A stretch of DNA of 64,000 nucleotides from Gammaproteobacteria bacterium (GCA_020832085.1 JAFIFJ010000006.1:1-64000), one strand, 5' to 3'. Positions 15,945 through 25,480 are shown, counted from the first letter of the stretch. Notes: a model not told the origin generated them from the letters alone. Numbers and translations: made by a program.

Positions 15945-17702
15945 TCATGGGTCAGCACGTTCGGCGTCGTAGACCGTCACGCCACGGGAGACGGTGCGCA
16001 GCACTTCGAGTTCGAGCAGCGCTTCGGGATCGGTGTCCAGCGGATTGGCCGACAGCACGAGGAGATCCGCCTGCTTGCCTGGCGTGAGCGTGCCCTTTTG
16101 ATCTTCCTCGAAACTCTGGTGAGCGGCGTTGATGGTGACGGCACGCAGGGCGTCGAGGATGGAGATGCGCTGGGTTTCACCCAGAATCTGGCCGCTGCGG
16201 GTTTCCCGATGGGTGGCCGCCCAGATCAGGCGCAGCATGTCGGGAGGAACGATGGGCGCGTCGTTGTGCAGGGTGAAGGGCAGTCCGCGCCTGAGGCTCG
16301 ACGCCGTCGGGCTGATGCGTGCCGCACGCTCCGGACCGAGCACCGAGTCCCGGTGCCAGTCGCCCCAATAGAACACGTGGGCGGCGAAGAAGGACGGAAT
16401 GATGCCGAGTGTCTGCATGCGGTCGAGCTGGTCGTCGCGGACGGTCTGGGCGTGGATCATGACCGTGCGGTGATCGTCGACCGGGGTTTGGGCGAGTGCT
16501 GCTGCCACGCCGTCGATCAGCATGTCCGCCGCCGCGTCACCATTGGCGTGTATCTGCATCGGGATGCCGCTGGCAAGGTACTGTGCGATCAGCGCCTTGG
16601 CCCGCTCGTTGGTCATCACCGGATAACCGCGGTAGTCGTCGGGAAGCCCCTGCGGGGGAACGTGGTAGGGCTCTGAGAGGTAGGCAGTCTTGCCCTGAGG
16701 AGAGCCATCCAGCATCAGCTTGGTGCCTGCCACCTGTAGCCGGTCGCGATAGCTGCCGAGCTCGACGCCCTGCGGTATAGCGAAATGGCCGTCCATGCCC
16801 ACGGGAAACAGCAGCACATCCAGCTTCAGACCGGTATCGGCTGCGATGGCCGCGAGCAGGGCATGGAGCTCCCAGGAAGCGGCGCTGTCCTGGACGGTGG
16901 TGACGCCGAAGCGAGCGTACTCGTCGAGCGCTGCATTGATCGCCTTCGCCGTGAGACCGCCATCACCGAGGAAGAGTCCGGTCAGCGGACCCATGGCGGT
17001 TTCTTCCAGGACGCCGTCCGGTTCGTCGCTGTCGCTGCGCCGGCGGATGACGCCTCCGGGCGGGTTCGGCGTCTTTGCCGTGATCCCGGCTTTGCGCAGG
17101 GCCATCGAATTGGTGGCCATGAGGTGGCCGGAGACGTGGACTAAGGCGATGGGATGCTCGGTCGATACCGCATCCAGATCGTCCCGATCCGGATGGCGCT
17201 GCTCGGCGATGAGCGAGTCGTCATACCCGGTGCCGACCACCCACTCGCCTCTGGCAATGTTGCGGGCGGCGATGTAGTCGGCCATGGCCATTTTGAGGGA
17301 CGGGATGTCGGTCACGGGACCGACCGGAGGCGGCGCCAGATTGGCCAGGCTCAGGGTGCGCGCCAGAAAGGAGAGATGCCCATGGGCGTCGATGAAACCC
17401 GGCAGCAGTGCGCGCTCGCCGAGCTCGACCACTTCGCCGGCATGGCCGCGCCAGTCGTTGCGGTCGCCAACCCAGGCGATGGTTTCACCCGCCACGGCCA
17501 CCGCAGTGACCGGGCCGGTGGCAGCGTCCATAGTCAGGATGTGTCGACCCACGTAGAGCGTATCGGCATGCAGTCCGATCGTCGTCGCAGCATCCGGCAC
17601 CGGGTCGCCGCAGCCGGCGACGGTCAGCAGACAGGCGAGACCAAGCCAGCCAGACCATCGGCGTGTGCGGGAGTGGGTCTGTCCGACGGCAGCTCTGTGC
17701 AT
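15945..17702 (-). CDS. Amidohydrolase-3 family lipoprotein
   Basis: A 585-residue YtcJ-like metal-dependent amidohydrolase. The signal peptide ends in a lipobox (TVAGC, Cys31), so the enzyme is probably anchored to a membrane facing the periplasm. It has the metal pair His107/His109 (FIDAHGHLSF), a later HANGDAAAD segment, and the late aspartate in LHNDAPIVPPDM. The ATG at 17702 has GGAGGAG six bases upstream, which rules out the longer open frame. Members hydrolyse amides, carbamates or formyl groups; the substrate is unknown. It leads a possible two-gene unit with the PLP enzyme. Confidence 0.85.
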   Translation of the reverse strand: MHRAAVGQTHSRTRRWSGWLGLACLLTVAGCGDPVPDAATTIGLHADTLYVGRHILTMDAATGPVTAVAVAGETIAWVGDRNDWRGHAGEVVELGERALLPGFIDAHGHLSFLARTLSLANLAPPPVGPVTDIPSLKMAMADYIAARNIARGEWVVGTGYDDSLIAEQRHPDRDDLDAVSTEHPIALVHVSGHLMATNSMALRKAGITAKTPNPPGGVIRRRSDSDEPDGVLEETAMGPLTGLFLGDGGLTAKAINAALDEYARFGVTTVQDSAASWELHALLAAIAADTGLKLDVLLFPVGMDGHFAIPQGVELGSYRDRLQVAGTKLMLDGSPQGKTAYLSEPYHVPPQGLPDDYRGYPVMTNERAKALIAQYLASGIPMQIHANGDAAADMLIDGVAAALAQTPVDDHRTVMIHAQTVRDDQLDRMQTLGIIPSFFAAHVFYWGDWHRDSVLGPERAARISPTASSLRRGLPFTLHNDAPIVPPDMLRLIWAATHRETRSGQILGETQRISILDALRAVTINAAHQSFEEDQKGTLTPGKQADLLVLSANPLDTDPEALLELEVLRTVSRGVTVYDAERADP

Positions 17703-17808
17703 CAATACTCCTCCACCGCACAGGGCATTGGAGTATTGCGGCCAGCTCCCTCCGGTGTCTATCCGTGTGCGATGGAGTGCTCGCCCACCCTCTGGCAGGC
17801 CCTTTGGG

Positions 17809-17824
17809 TCAGACCAGAGCAAGT
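17809..17824 (+). repeat. Short repeat, copy C
   Basis: Matches the first 16 bases of copies A and B with one mismatch (TCAGACCAGAGCAAGT). It lies between the amidohydrolase start and the 3' end of the second PEP-CTERM-type gene. About 40 bases on, GGTCGGACCCC is a near inverted complement of the GGGTCAGACC at the left edge, and CATCTATG recurs as near copy A, so a longer element may be present. Confidence 0.5.
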
Positions 17825-17882
17825 GCCGGGAAGGAGGATACGCTGAACGACGTTGGTCGGACCCCGGCACCCATCTATGCCA

Positions 17883-19301
17883 CTACCGCTGCTTCGGCGC
17901 TGAGCAGTGGCGGGCCACCCCCAGAGCCAGGAGGCCGAAGAGCAGGAGCACAGCGCTGGTTGGTGCGGGGACCTGGGATGGTGGGCTGAACGTCTCCCAC
18001 GGTGAACTGGCACGGAAGATCGCTTGAGAGCCGTCCGTGAAGTGGGTGATAAAGGACACGCCCCAGTCGCTGATCCCCTGCCGGCGCATGTTGGAGCGGT
18101 GCACTTCGCGCATGATGCCGTCGCCGAGGTCCAGAAACTGCCCCGCGATCATCAGATCGTATACCGTGCCGTCCGGGCCCGCCCAGAACAGGCTTTGCCC
18201 GAGAAACCGATTACCGATGCTGACGCCATTGGGACCCGTCAGGAAGGCTGCGAAGACCACGTCGCCGGCGTTGCCGATCTGGGTGTCCAGGGCGGAAACT
18301 TGGAAGTAACTGACACCATCGCCCGTACCCGGTGCCTTGTCACCATGAAGCGCAACGACGCCCTTGTCGGTGAAGATGCCGTTGCGGTTGATGCCCCCGT
18401 CATCCTGGTAGGTTCCTCTGAAAGCGAGGTCGAAGTTGTCATTTGCCGCGTACACAGAGGTGATGCTTACATCACGGTCGAAGCCAGGAATCGGGTCGCC
18501 GGGTTGAAAGACCGGCCCGTCAAGTGTGAAGTACCCCTCGCGGTTGGCCGTGGGATTCTCGGGGTCGAAGGCGAGCTGTCCACGAAAGCCCACTTCGCCC
18601 GAGCCCGTGAGCTCGAAGTAGGGATTGATGTCCGTGTAGACGGCGCCGTTCGGCGCCGGCTGATGGGCTCGTATGATCAACTCGGTCGGGCCGGAGCCGC
18701 TCTGGCCGAATATCGCCGGGCTGTTGAACGGCGCGACGCCCCCCTCCAGGTAGGCATGAAAGGCGACGCCTCCGTTATCGTCGATGCGCGCGGTGCCGAA
18801 GAAGGATCGGTAGCGCGCACCGCTCACGTCCGGGGCTGGATCCCCCATCCGGGCAATGAGCCCGGACGGCCCAAAGATGGCCAGGAAGTTGGTGCTCGTG
18901 ACGCCAGGTCCCGTCAGGCTCGAGGTGTAGACGACCTGGCCGGAGCTGTTGATGTCTTTGACGGAAACCGATCCCAGCGTCAGACCAGGCAGGCCCGGGG
19001 CGGGGTCGCCCGTGCGAGCGACGATGGTGTCTCCGACCTTGACCACCTGCTGCTCGGAACCGCCAGCCGGGGTTGAGAACAGGGGCGAACTCGCGGTGAG
19101 GCCGCTAGCGTTGATGGTGCCCCAACTGGTGAATCCGGTGATGACGGAATCCTGGATCCCCGGTACCGGCTGGCCAGTGGCCGTGACGAGTTCGATCTGG
19201 ATCGGAGACGCGCCGGCTATGCTGGTGAACAGGCACCCAGCGATCAGCACTGCACACATGGAGAATCGGCTAGTTTGCCTGCGGTCGCGTTGCCGGTTCA
19301 T
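17883..19301 (-). CDS. PEP-CTERM-type exoprotein with NxxGxxxF repeats
   Basis: A 472-residue exported protein with signal peptide (about 1-33, ending SIAGAS) and a C-terminal sorting tail: VPAPTSAV, hydrophobic helix (LLLFGLLALGVA), basic end (RHCSAPKQR). The body carries at least five units of the NxxGxxxF type (INSSGQVVYTSSL, IDDNGGVAFHAYL, LTGSGEVGFRGQL, NDNFDLAFRGTY, IGNAGDVVFAAFL), alternating with GDPAPG-like turns, as in the 'choice-of-anchor tandem repeat NxxGxxxF' proteins. It is probably surface-displayed after exosortase processing; binding partner unknown. GGGAG seven bases upstream fixes the ATG at 19301. Confidence 0.82.
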   Translation of the reverse strand: MNRQRDRRQTSRFSMCAVLIAGCLFTSIAGASPIQIELVTATGQPVPGIQDSVITGFTSWGTINASGLTASSPLFSTPAGGSEQQVVKVGDTIVARTGDPAPGLPGLTLGSVSVKDINSSGQVVYTSSLTGPGVTSTNFLAIFGPSGLIARMGDPAPDVSGARYRSFFGTARIDDNGGVAFHAYLEGGVAPFNSPAIFGQSGSGPTELIIRAHQPAPNGAVYTDINPYFELTGSGEVGFRGQLAFDPENPTANREGYFTLDGPVFQPGDPIPGFDRDVSITSVYAANDNFDLAFRGTYQDDGGINRNGIFTDKGVVALHGDKAPGTGDGVSYFQVSALDTQIGNAGDVVFAAFLTGPNGVSIGNRFLGQSLFWAGPDGTVYDLMIAGQFLDLGDGIMREVHRSNMRRQGISDWGVSFITHFTDGSQAIFRASSPWETFSPPSQVPAPTSAVLLLFGLLALGVARHCSAPKQR

Positions 19302-19685
19302 CTCAATCTCCCGTCTACTTCGGACGCCTTGAAGCTGATGCCCACGATTGCGGCGCCGATTCAGCAACCGTTCTGGCGGCGGGCCAGGGGTCTTTAGGGC
19401 TGGCGCGAATCGTGAGCAGGCGCGTGCAGTCGAAGCGGAAACGTTTTTACTTTAGGTGGTACTACAGCGATGGGTCTTGGTCTGAGTGGCATAAAGGCTT
19501 GGACAAAACGGTACGCCAGCTGACTCGCGAAAGGGCGTCGCTTTGGACAATTTCCCCGTTGTGCGGATGCCAGGGCGGCGGTACTTTGGCTGGTCTGTGG
19601 CAGAGCGCCGAGTGGAGCTCGACATGATGACCCGACGGGCGGTACGTGTTGCGTTGAATGCATGGCGTAACGGGGGAGTCGGATC
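19302..19685. other. Divergent intergenic region
   Basis: This 384-base stretch separates the divergent PEP-CTERM and AraC-regulator genes and should contain both promoters. It has a lower-GC patch near 19436-19470 (AAACGTTTTTACTTTAGG). Open frames on both strands here lack ribosome-binding sites and family resemblance. No palindromic operator was clear. Confidence 0.35.
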
Positions 19686-20642
19686 TTGAACCGGTTCACT
19701 TTCGCATTCGAGAACCGTTCCTTCAGCGAGGTTGTCGCAGCCTGCCGTGACCACCTTGCCAGGGTGGCCATGCTCGACGTCGTGCCCTTGGCTCAGGGCC
19801 GCCTGGCGAGCGTGGGGCTGGACTTGCGCGCTCTGCCGAGCGTGACGGTGGGCAGGCTGTGGTGCTCGCCGGCCAGAGCGAGTCGGACTGCCGCCCACGT
19901 GGTCGATGGTAACGACAACATCGTACTGGTGATGCCCGTGGATACGGAGATGGTGATCAGTCGGTCCGGGCAGCCTGATCTGCGCTGTCGACCGGGACAG
20001 GCCTATGTCTGGCCTTGCGAAGAGCCAACCGATTTCAGCTTCAGCGAGCAGTGCACGACAGTCAATGTGTCGCTGCCTCGTGCAGCGCTGGCCGCGTCCC
20101 ATCCGCGCCTGCTCGGGCGGATGACAGAGGTGCTGGACATGGTGGATGCCCGGGAGGTCTGGTTGCTCCGGGACTATGCCACGGTGCTCATCGATGGTGC
20201 GGAGCTTTCTGCTGAGGCCGAACATCTTGCCGTCAGTCACCTCGTCGACCTGGCCGGGCTGTTGGAGCCGTCCAGGAGCCTGGTCGACGTGGAGCGTTCG
20301 CCTGGGGTGCACGCGGCACGCCTGCGTGCCATCCAGAATGATGCGCTGGCCAACCTCGCTCGACCGCCGTCAGCTGAGGAGATGGCAAGCCGCCATGGGA
20401 TTTCGTCGCGGCAGCTGCGGGTGCTGTTCGCCGAAGTCGGCAGCAGCTACACCACCTTCATCCTGACCCAGCGCCTTGCACGCGCTGAGCGCATGCTGAC
20501 CGACCCGCGACTGGCCGGCAAAAGCGTCGCCAGTATCGCCTATGCCTGCGGGTTCAACGACCTTTCCTGGTTCAACCGTACCTTTCGCCGGCACTATGGC
20601 CGAACGCCTTCTGAAGTCAGACCGCCGCAAGCGCAGGCTTAG
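19686..20642 (+). CDS. AraC-family transcriptional regulator
   Basis: A 318-residue regulator with an AraC-binding-like N-terminal domain (about 1-190) and a C-terminal double helix-turn-helix (about 215-315): PSAEEMASRHGISSRQLRVLF is the first unit and SVASIAYACGFNDLSWFNRTF the second, ending with the family's RRHYGRTPSEVR. The start is TTG at 19686 with GGGGGAG upstream. The ligand and target are unknown. It is divergent from the PEP-CTERM gene, which makes that gene a possible target, but no operator was identified. Confidence 0.9.
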   Translation: MNRFTFAFENRSFSEVVAACRDHLARVAMLDVVPLAQGRLASVGLDLRALPSVTVGRLWCSPARASRTAAHVVDGNDNIVLVMPVDTEMVISRSGQPDLRCRPGQAYVWPCEEPTDFSFSEQCTTVNVSLPRAALAASHPRLLGRMTEVLDMVDAREVWLLRDYATVLIDGAELSAEAEHLAVSHLVDLAGLLEPSRSLVDVERSPGVHAARLRAIQNDALANLARPPSAEEMASRHGISSRQLRVLFAEVGSSYTTFILTQRLARAERMLTDPRLAGKSVASIAYACGFNDLSWFNRTFRRHYGRTPSEVRPPQAQA

Positions 20643-20716
20643 GACAGGAACAGACGGGAACCGTCACCGCCGGCGAGGCCCGGCATCAATGCGCGCGTTC
20701 CGAGTTTCACGACGTA

Positions 20717-21106
20717 TCAATCGAGTTCGTAGCCGAGCAGCTGCATGCCTTCCTCGATCTGGTCGGCCAGCATGGGGTGGGCGATCAGGTAGTCTGCCGT
20801 GCGCGGGCTCCATGAGTCGCGGGCGTCGATGAGGGTCTGTTCCCACTCTTCAGCAACGTAGTCTCCGCGTCCCAGCCAGAGTAAGGCGACGACCTGCATC
20901 TGCTGGTCGGGTTCGAGGTCGCGGATGATGGATCGGAACTCGGCCAGGGAAGCATCAGTCTCCTGTTCGGCGTGAGGCATGTCGGGCCATTCGCCGACGG
21001 GACCGCCGCTGGCGTCGGGCAGGGTCATGGCGTCCTGGGCGTGGAACTCCCGCGCCAGCTGGGTCAGGCGCAGAAGGTCGTCGGGAGAAACGGATAGCGT
21101 AGCCAT
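20717..21106 (-). CDS. DUF3775 family protein
   Basis: A 129-residue acidic cytoplasmic protein. The segment QMQVVALLWLGRGDYVAEEWEQTL, broken up across the middle, and the ending TADYLIAHPMLADQIEEGMQLLG match DUF3775, a small helical family with no known function. GGAGGAG eight bases before the ATG supports the start. It is convergent with the AraC-regulator gene and just downstream of the Baeyer-Villiger monooxygenase gene on the same strand (106 bases), so it might be co-transcribed with it. Confidence 0.8.
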   Translation of the reverse strand: MATLSVSPDDLLRLTQLAREFHAQDAMTLPDASGGPVGEWPDMPHAEQETDASLAEFRSIIRDLEPDQQMQVVALLWLGRGDYVAEEWEQTLIDARDSWSPRTADYLIAHPMLADQIEEGMQLLGYELD

Positions 21107-21212
21107 CGTCGGTGCTCCTCCATTGCGGCTGCCATCATGACATGACAGCCGGCTTGAGTTCAGCGATCGGAGCCCGGTCCCGGGTTGCGTGGGTCCGGCT
21201 TCCCCGCGACTC

Positions 21213-23045
21213 TCAATGCCGTTCGAGACCTTCGAGTTCTCCGACCTCGCGCCACTGTTCGAGAATGCGGAAGAACTTCAGGGGTCCCTTGCCGTAGCTG
21301 CCTTCCAGAATGCCGCGCCGGCTGGGCTGGCCTTCGTTGTTGTAGTAGCCCGGCGTGCAGGAGGCGAGGAAGTCCTCGTTGAAGCGGGAAACGCGCATGA
21401 TCTCCTCCACCCAGGCGTCCTGCGCGGCTGCCGTGGCCTCGATCACCGTCGTCCCCTCCTGCCGGCAGCGGTCGAGGATCCAGCCGATATGCCGAGCGCG
21501 CTCGTCCATGGCGTGGGGGAAATTGGTCGTGAAGGCGCTCTGGGCGTTGGACGAAATGATCAGGTTCGGGAAGCCGTGGACGAACAGGCCGTGCAGGGAG
21601 CGCATGCCGTCGGCCCAGGCCTCGCTGAGGGCGAGGCCGTCGCGGCCGGTGACGTCGTAGCCCGCCCGGTGGGTAAAGGCGGTGCCGACCTCGAACCCGG
21701 TGGCGAAGATGATGCAGTCGACCTCGAACTCCTCGCCGTTGGCGACCACGCCCCCTTCGGTAATCGCCTCCACGCCGCGCCCGTCCGTGTCGACGAGACG
21801 CACGTTGGGGCGATTGAAGGTGTCGAGGTACTCGTCGTGGAAACAGGGCCGCTTGCAGAACTGGCGGTACCAGGGCTTGAGCGCTGCGGCTGTTTGCGGG
21901 TCCTTGACGACGGCGTCCACGCGGGCGCGGATCTGGTTCATCTTGCGGAAGTCTGCCAGTTCCATGAGCCGCGGGATCTCCTCGCGAGGGATGTCCGTGC
22001 CGCGGAAGTTGGCCATGGAGATCAGGTTGCGGATGATCTCCGTCCAGCCGTCCTTGACGAGATCCTCCTCGACGATGCCGCCGGAGGTGAGGACGTTGAA
22101 ATTTTCCATGCGTTCGCGCTGCCAGCCCGGGTGCAGCTCTGCTGCCCACTCGGGGTCCGTCGGCCGGTTGTTGCGCAGGTCGATGGAGGAAGGCGTGCGC
22201 TGGAACACGTAGAGCTGCTGCGCTGCTGCCCCGAGATGGGGGACGCATTGGACGGCGGTGGCGCCGGTGCCGATGACGGCGACGCGCTTGTCCCTGAGCT
22301 TGTCGAGGTTCCCCTCAGGCGAGCCGCCGGTGTAGTCGTAGTCCCAGCGGCTGGTGTGGAAGGTGTGGCCGCGGAACGATTGGATACCGGGGATGCCGGG
22401 CAGCTTCGGCCGGTTCAGCGGGCCGTTGGACATGATCACGAAGCGGGCGCGCATGGCGTCGCCGTGGTTGCTGCGGATGATCCAGCGTTGGGCGGTCTCA
22501 TCCCAGGCCAGGCCAGTTACCGCCGTCTGCAGGCAGGCGTTGCGGTACAGGTCGTAGTGCCGGGCGATGGCCTGGGAGTGGGCGAGGATCTCCGGCGCGA
22601 AGGCGTACTTGGCGCTCGGGATGTAGCCGAGTTCCTCGCACAGGGGCAGATAGATGTAGGCCTCCGTGTCGCAGGCGGCGCCCGGGTAGCGGTTCCAGTA
22701 CCAGGTGCCGCCGAAGTCACCCGCCTCCTCGATGATGCGCAGATCCTCGAAGCCGAGTTCACGCAGCCGCGCGCCGGCGATGAGGCCGCCGAAGCCGCCG
22801 CCGATGATGGCGACCTCGACCTCGTCGGTGAGCGGATCGCGCAGGAGCGGCGCATCGACGTAGGGGTCGAAGGAGTAGTGCGCGAAGGCGTCGGCGATGC
22901 GCAGATACTGGTCATTGCCGTCCGGCCGCAGGCGCTTGTCGCGCTCGATCCGGTACTTCTCCCGCAGGGCATCCGGATCGAAGGCCTGGGGCTCTGCATG
23001 GAGGCCCTCAGCTTCCCCGGGCTGGAACTTCGCGTAGTCGGACAT
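21213..23045 (-). CDS. Baeyer-Villiger monooxygenase, macrocyclic-ketone type
   Basis: A 610-residue flavin monooxygenase. It has the FAD fold ([16 protein letters not shown], about 79-94), the Baeyer-Villiger fingerprint FxGxxxHxxxW (Phe224 to Trp234, [11 protein letters not shown]) and the NADPH fold ([15 protein letters not shown], about 256). The N-terminal extension with [19 protein letters not shown] and the late [12 protein letters not shown] strongly recall cyclododecanone and cyclopentadecanone monooxygenases, which insert oxygen into large-ring ketones to give lactones. The natural substrate here may be a terpenoid, steroid or other bulky ketone. No lactone hydrolase gene adjoins it. 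Confidence 0.88.
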   Translation of the reverse strand: MSDYAKFQPGEAEGLHAEPQAFDPDALREKYRIERDKRLRPDGNDQYLRIADAFAHYSFDPYVDAPLLRDPLTDEVEVAIIGGGFGGLIAGARLRELGFEDLRIIEEAGDFGGTWYWNRYPGAACDTEAYIYLPLCEELGYIPSAKYAFAPEILAHSQAIARHYDLYRNACLQTAVTGLAWDETAQRWIIRSNHGDAMRARFVIMSNGPLNRPKLPGIPGIQSFRGHTFHTSRWDYDYTGGSPEGNLDKLRDKRVAVIGTGATAVQCVPHLGAAAQQLYVFQRTPSSIDLRNNRPTDPEWAAELHPGWQRERMENFNVLTSGGIVEEDLVKDGWTEIIRNLISMANFRGTDIPREEIPRLMELADFRKMNQIRARVDAVVKDPQTAAALKPWYRQFCKRPCFHDEYLDTFNRPNVRLVDTDGRGVEAITEGGVVANGEEFEVDCIIFATGFEVGTAFTHRAGYDVTGRDGLALSEAWADGMRSLHGLFVHGFPNLIISSNAQSAFTTNFPHAMDERARHIGWILDRCRQEGTTVIEATAAAQDAWVEEIMRVSRFNEDFLASCTPGYYNNEGQPSRRGILEGSYGKGPLKFFRILEQWREVGELEGLERH

Positions 23046-23422
23046 CGGTTTTCCCTAAGCCATGAAAGACTGCAGGGGCGTCGTTTTTCGATCGGCCGCT
23101 GCAGCTGCAGAACGCATGTCCGGTCAGCGCCAGCGCGGGCGGCTGCAGGGCTACCCGCAGCAGGAGACCGCACGGGGTCGCCCGCAACCACGGGTCGCAC
23201 AGCGGTTACGCCGCGGGTGTGGTCTGTGCCGGCTGCGCTCACGGGGACAGACGATCCGATTCTAACCCGAAGGTGGACGGCTTGCCGCGGGCGGCGGCGG
23301 GCTCAGGCATCTGCGAAGGGCAGCTCACCCATGGGCATCGGCCCCCCAGTTTGGGGGATGGCCGGCCCGGATTGACTGCGCTTCCATTGCTGCGGTCTGG
23401 TTCATCATGGGTGGAGACCGTC
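23046..23422. other. Divergent intergenic region with a GC palindrome
   Basis: This 377-base stretch separates the monooxygenase and lipoprotein genes and carries promoters for both. It is rich in CTGCAG/GCAGC strings and contains a perfect palindrome at 23343-23357, about 65 bases before the lipoprotein start. No gene is supported. Confidence 0.4.
23343..23357. promoter_or_regulatory. CCCCCA-gtt-TGGGGG palindrome upstream of the lipoprotein gene
   Basis: A perfect 6+6 dyad with a 3-base centre, flanked on both sides by GGCC. It could be an operator for a dimeric regulator or form a short hairpin. Its position, 65 bases before the ATG at 23423, favours regulation of that gene. The regulator is unknown and no second copy was seen in the window. 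Confidence 0.4.
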
Positions 23423-25444
23423 ATGCCGAAGTTCGTGCGCTCATCAGGGCGCCTCGTCGCGCTACTTGCCGCCATGCTGCTGGTCGCCTGCGGCGGCAGC
23501 AGCCGCAACGACCCGATGGATCCACAACCCGACCCGATCGCCACGCAGGAGATCGTCGTCGCGCCGTCCCTGGGGCGGATCAACCGGGGTATCGCCCGTG
23601 CCTTCGCACTTAATGGCAATCCCTTGAGTGACGCCGTCACCCTGGGCGATGACGGCACGGCCACCCTTGAGATCCCCGCCACGCATGACGAGCCGCTGAT
23701 GGTCGAAGTGACCGGCTCCGACGATGCGGATTATTTCGACGAAGCTGCCAACACGACCCTTCCCCTGCCTGCCGACCAGCGCCTGCGGGCGCTGCTGCCC
23801 GGGCCCCGGGATGCGGTGGGTGTGTCGATTCTCACGGAGCTGGCGGTGATCCTCGCCGAGGCCAGCGGTGAGGACATCGATCTGGAACTGATCGAGATCG
23901 CCAATGAGCGCATACGCGCGGCCCTGGCCGAGGATGTGGAGGACCTGCTGACGCGCCCCGTGATCGTCGACGGAGCCACCACCGCCGGTGACCTGGACGA
24001 CGATGATGCCGGTCGATTGGCGGCCCGCCTCGGCGCCCTGGCCATGCTGGCCGATGGCGACGCCAGCCCAGCGTTGACCATCCTCAGGCAGCTCACGGAA
24101 GACGTTGCGGACGGCACCATCGACGGCGTGGGCCCGCAAGGCGCCATCGATGGCCTGGCCTACAGTCCGGCCACGTTTGCTGCTGATTTCCTGGCTGCGA
24201 TTCAGGCTTTTGCCGCCGCCTTTGGCACCGAGGAGTTGCAGGCTCGCGCGGCGAGTGCCGCCCCGCGTACGGGCATTGGCCGGGCCATGCGCCCTGGCGC
24301 CACGCAGCCCGCTACCGTCAATCCGGACCTCGTCGGGGACTATCTGCTGACGTACTTCGAAGCCACGTCCGGTGGCCCCTTCACCGAGGGCGAGACGGTC
24401 ATGGTCATTGTCGGTGCCGACAACACCCTGCGGGTCGGCGACCTGCAGCTCGAGAATCCCTTCCACTTCGTGCAGGACGACGGCTTCGTCTTCGAGTCGG
24501 AGATCAACTGGCGCGACGAAGCCACCGGGTTCATCTACGCCCTGAGCCTCAACGACACGGGTGTGTTCAACGAAATCAACGTTGGTGACGGCAACCAGAT
24601 CCAGCAGAACGGCTTCCCGCTCTTCCTCGGCCAGTTGTTCGAGGACGAAGGCGAGATCGGGGACGAAATCGGTGAAACCACCACCGATCCGAATCTGATC
24701 GTGCGGGCCAGTTTCGAGGGTCTCGAGCAAGGCAAGCTTCAAGGCCAGGCCGATGGTAGCGGGGACTTTGGCTGGGACGAACAGGCATGGCTGGATCTGG
24801 CCTTCGACGTGGATCGGCCGGAGGTCGTGGATACATCGGCGAACCCGTTGATCTACGCATTCTCGGATGGCTCGATGCTGCATGGTGGTGACCGGGCGCT
24901 GAGTTTCTTCGCTGGGGGTCAGCAGTCGTCCCCGTCCAGCTCCGGTGGCCGGCCCTTCGAGGGGACTTTCGACGACACCTTCTTCATGGCTTTTCTGGTA
25001 CGCGTCGACAACATCCCGCCGGGATTCTCAGTGAGTTCGACCCTGGCGCTGCGGCCGAACACCTTCGGCGGCGATACCATCAACGTCGGTATCCGGTTCA
25101 CAGGTTTCAGTGCTCGCCTGGCCACCGACACCGCCATTCAGATGGATTTCGGACCGGCGGTCGAGGTGGGCGAAACCTATCTGGTGGTCACGCGCCTGGC
25201 GAAGGCGGGCGGCAGCACCCGTTTCAATCGCATGGACATCTGGGTCAATCCACCGTCCATGGATGCCCCCCCGGATGAACCGGATCTCACGCTGCAGGAA
25301 AGCAGTTCGTCGCAACCGACCCGGCTCGATCAGCTCAGGCTGCAGAACGAAGGACAGCCGACGCAGAGCCTGCTCTACGACGAGATTCGCTTTGCCGGCA
25401 GCTGGGCGGGTCTGTTCCAGGAGCCGGAGTTGGGCCTGGAGTGA
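23423..25444 (+). CDS. Large lipoprotein of unknown function
   Basis: A 673-residue protein whose signal peptide ends with a lipobox (LLVACGG, Cys23), so it should be lipid-anchored. After an Asp/Pro linker comes a beta-sandwich-like stretch (SLGRINRGIARAFALNG), an acidic helical region (about 120-280) and a C-terminal ~300-residue beta-rich part (RALSFFAGG, FDDTFFMAFLVRVDN, FNRMDIWVNPP, LLYDEIRFAG) that looks like a concanavalin/LamG-type fold. That would suit carbohydrate or surface binding, but I recognise no named family. GGAG six bases before the ATG sets the start. A hairpin follows the stop. Confidence 0.75.
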   Translation: MPKFVRSSGRLVALLAAMLLVACGGSSRNDPMDPQPDPIATQEIVVAPSLGRINRGIARAFALNGNPLSDAVTLGDDGTATLEIPATHDEPLMVEVTGSDDADYFDEAANTTLPLPADQRLRALLPGPRDAVGVSILTELAVILAEASGEDIDLELIEIANERIRAALAEDVEDLLTRPVIVDGATTAGDLDDDDAGRLAARLGALAMLADGDASPALTILRQLTEDVADGTIDGVGPQGAIDGLAYSPATFAADFLAAIQAFAAAFGTEELQARAASAAPRTGIGRAMRPGATQPATVNPDLVGDYLLTYFEATSGGPFTEGETVMVIVGADNTLRVGDLQLENPFHFVQDDGFVFESEINWRDEATGFIYALSLNDTGVFNEINVGDGNQIQQNGFPLFLGQLFEDEGEIGDEIGETTTDPNLIVRASFEGLEQGKLQGQADGSGDFGWDEQAWLDLAFDVDRPEVVDTSANPLIYAFSDGSMLHGGDRALSFFAGGQQSSPSSSGGRPFEGTFDDTFFMAFLVRVDNIPPGFSVSSTLALRPNTFGGDTINVGIRFTGFSARLATDTAIQMDFGPAVEVGETYLVVTRLAKAGGSTRFNRMDIWVNPPSMDAPPDEPDLTLQESSSSQPTRLDQLRLQNEGQPTQSLLYDEIRFAGSWAGLFQEPELGLE

Positions 25445-25455
25445 CGTCGTACTCC

Positions 25456-25480
25456 GATGCCCGCCGCAAGGGCGGGCGTC
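25456..25480 (+). terminator. Hairpin after the lipoprotein gene
   Basis: Twelve bases after the stop, GCCCGCC (25459-25465) pairs with GGCGGGC (25471-25477) over a 5-base loop, and three further pairs including one G-T wobble extend the stem. No clear T-run follows, so it is a likely but not certain intrinsic terminator. Confidence 0.5.

Noticed and set aside
19412-19627. Small basic/aromatic frame upstream of the AraC regulator gene
   Set aside because: No ribosome-binding site and no family resemblance; it lies in a divergent promoter region.
21189-23375. Plus-strand open frame of 728 codons opposite the Baeyer-Villiger monooxygenase gene
   Set aside because: Antisense to an unmistakable enzyme gene; no ribosome-binding site and no family resemblance.
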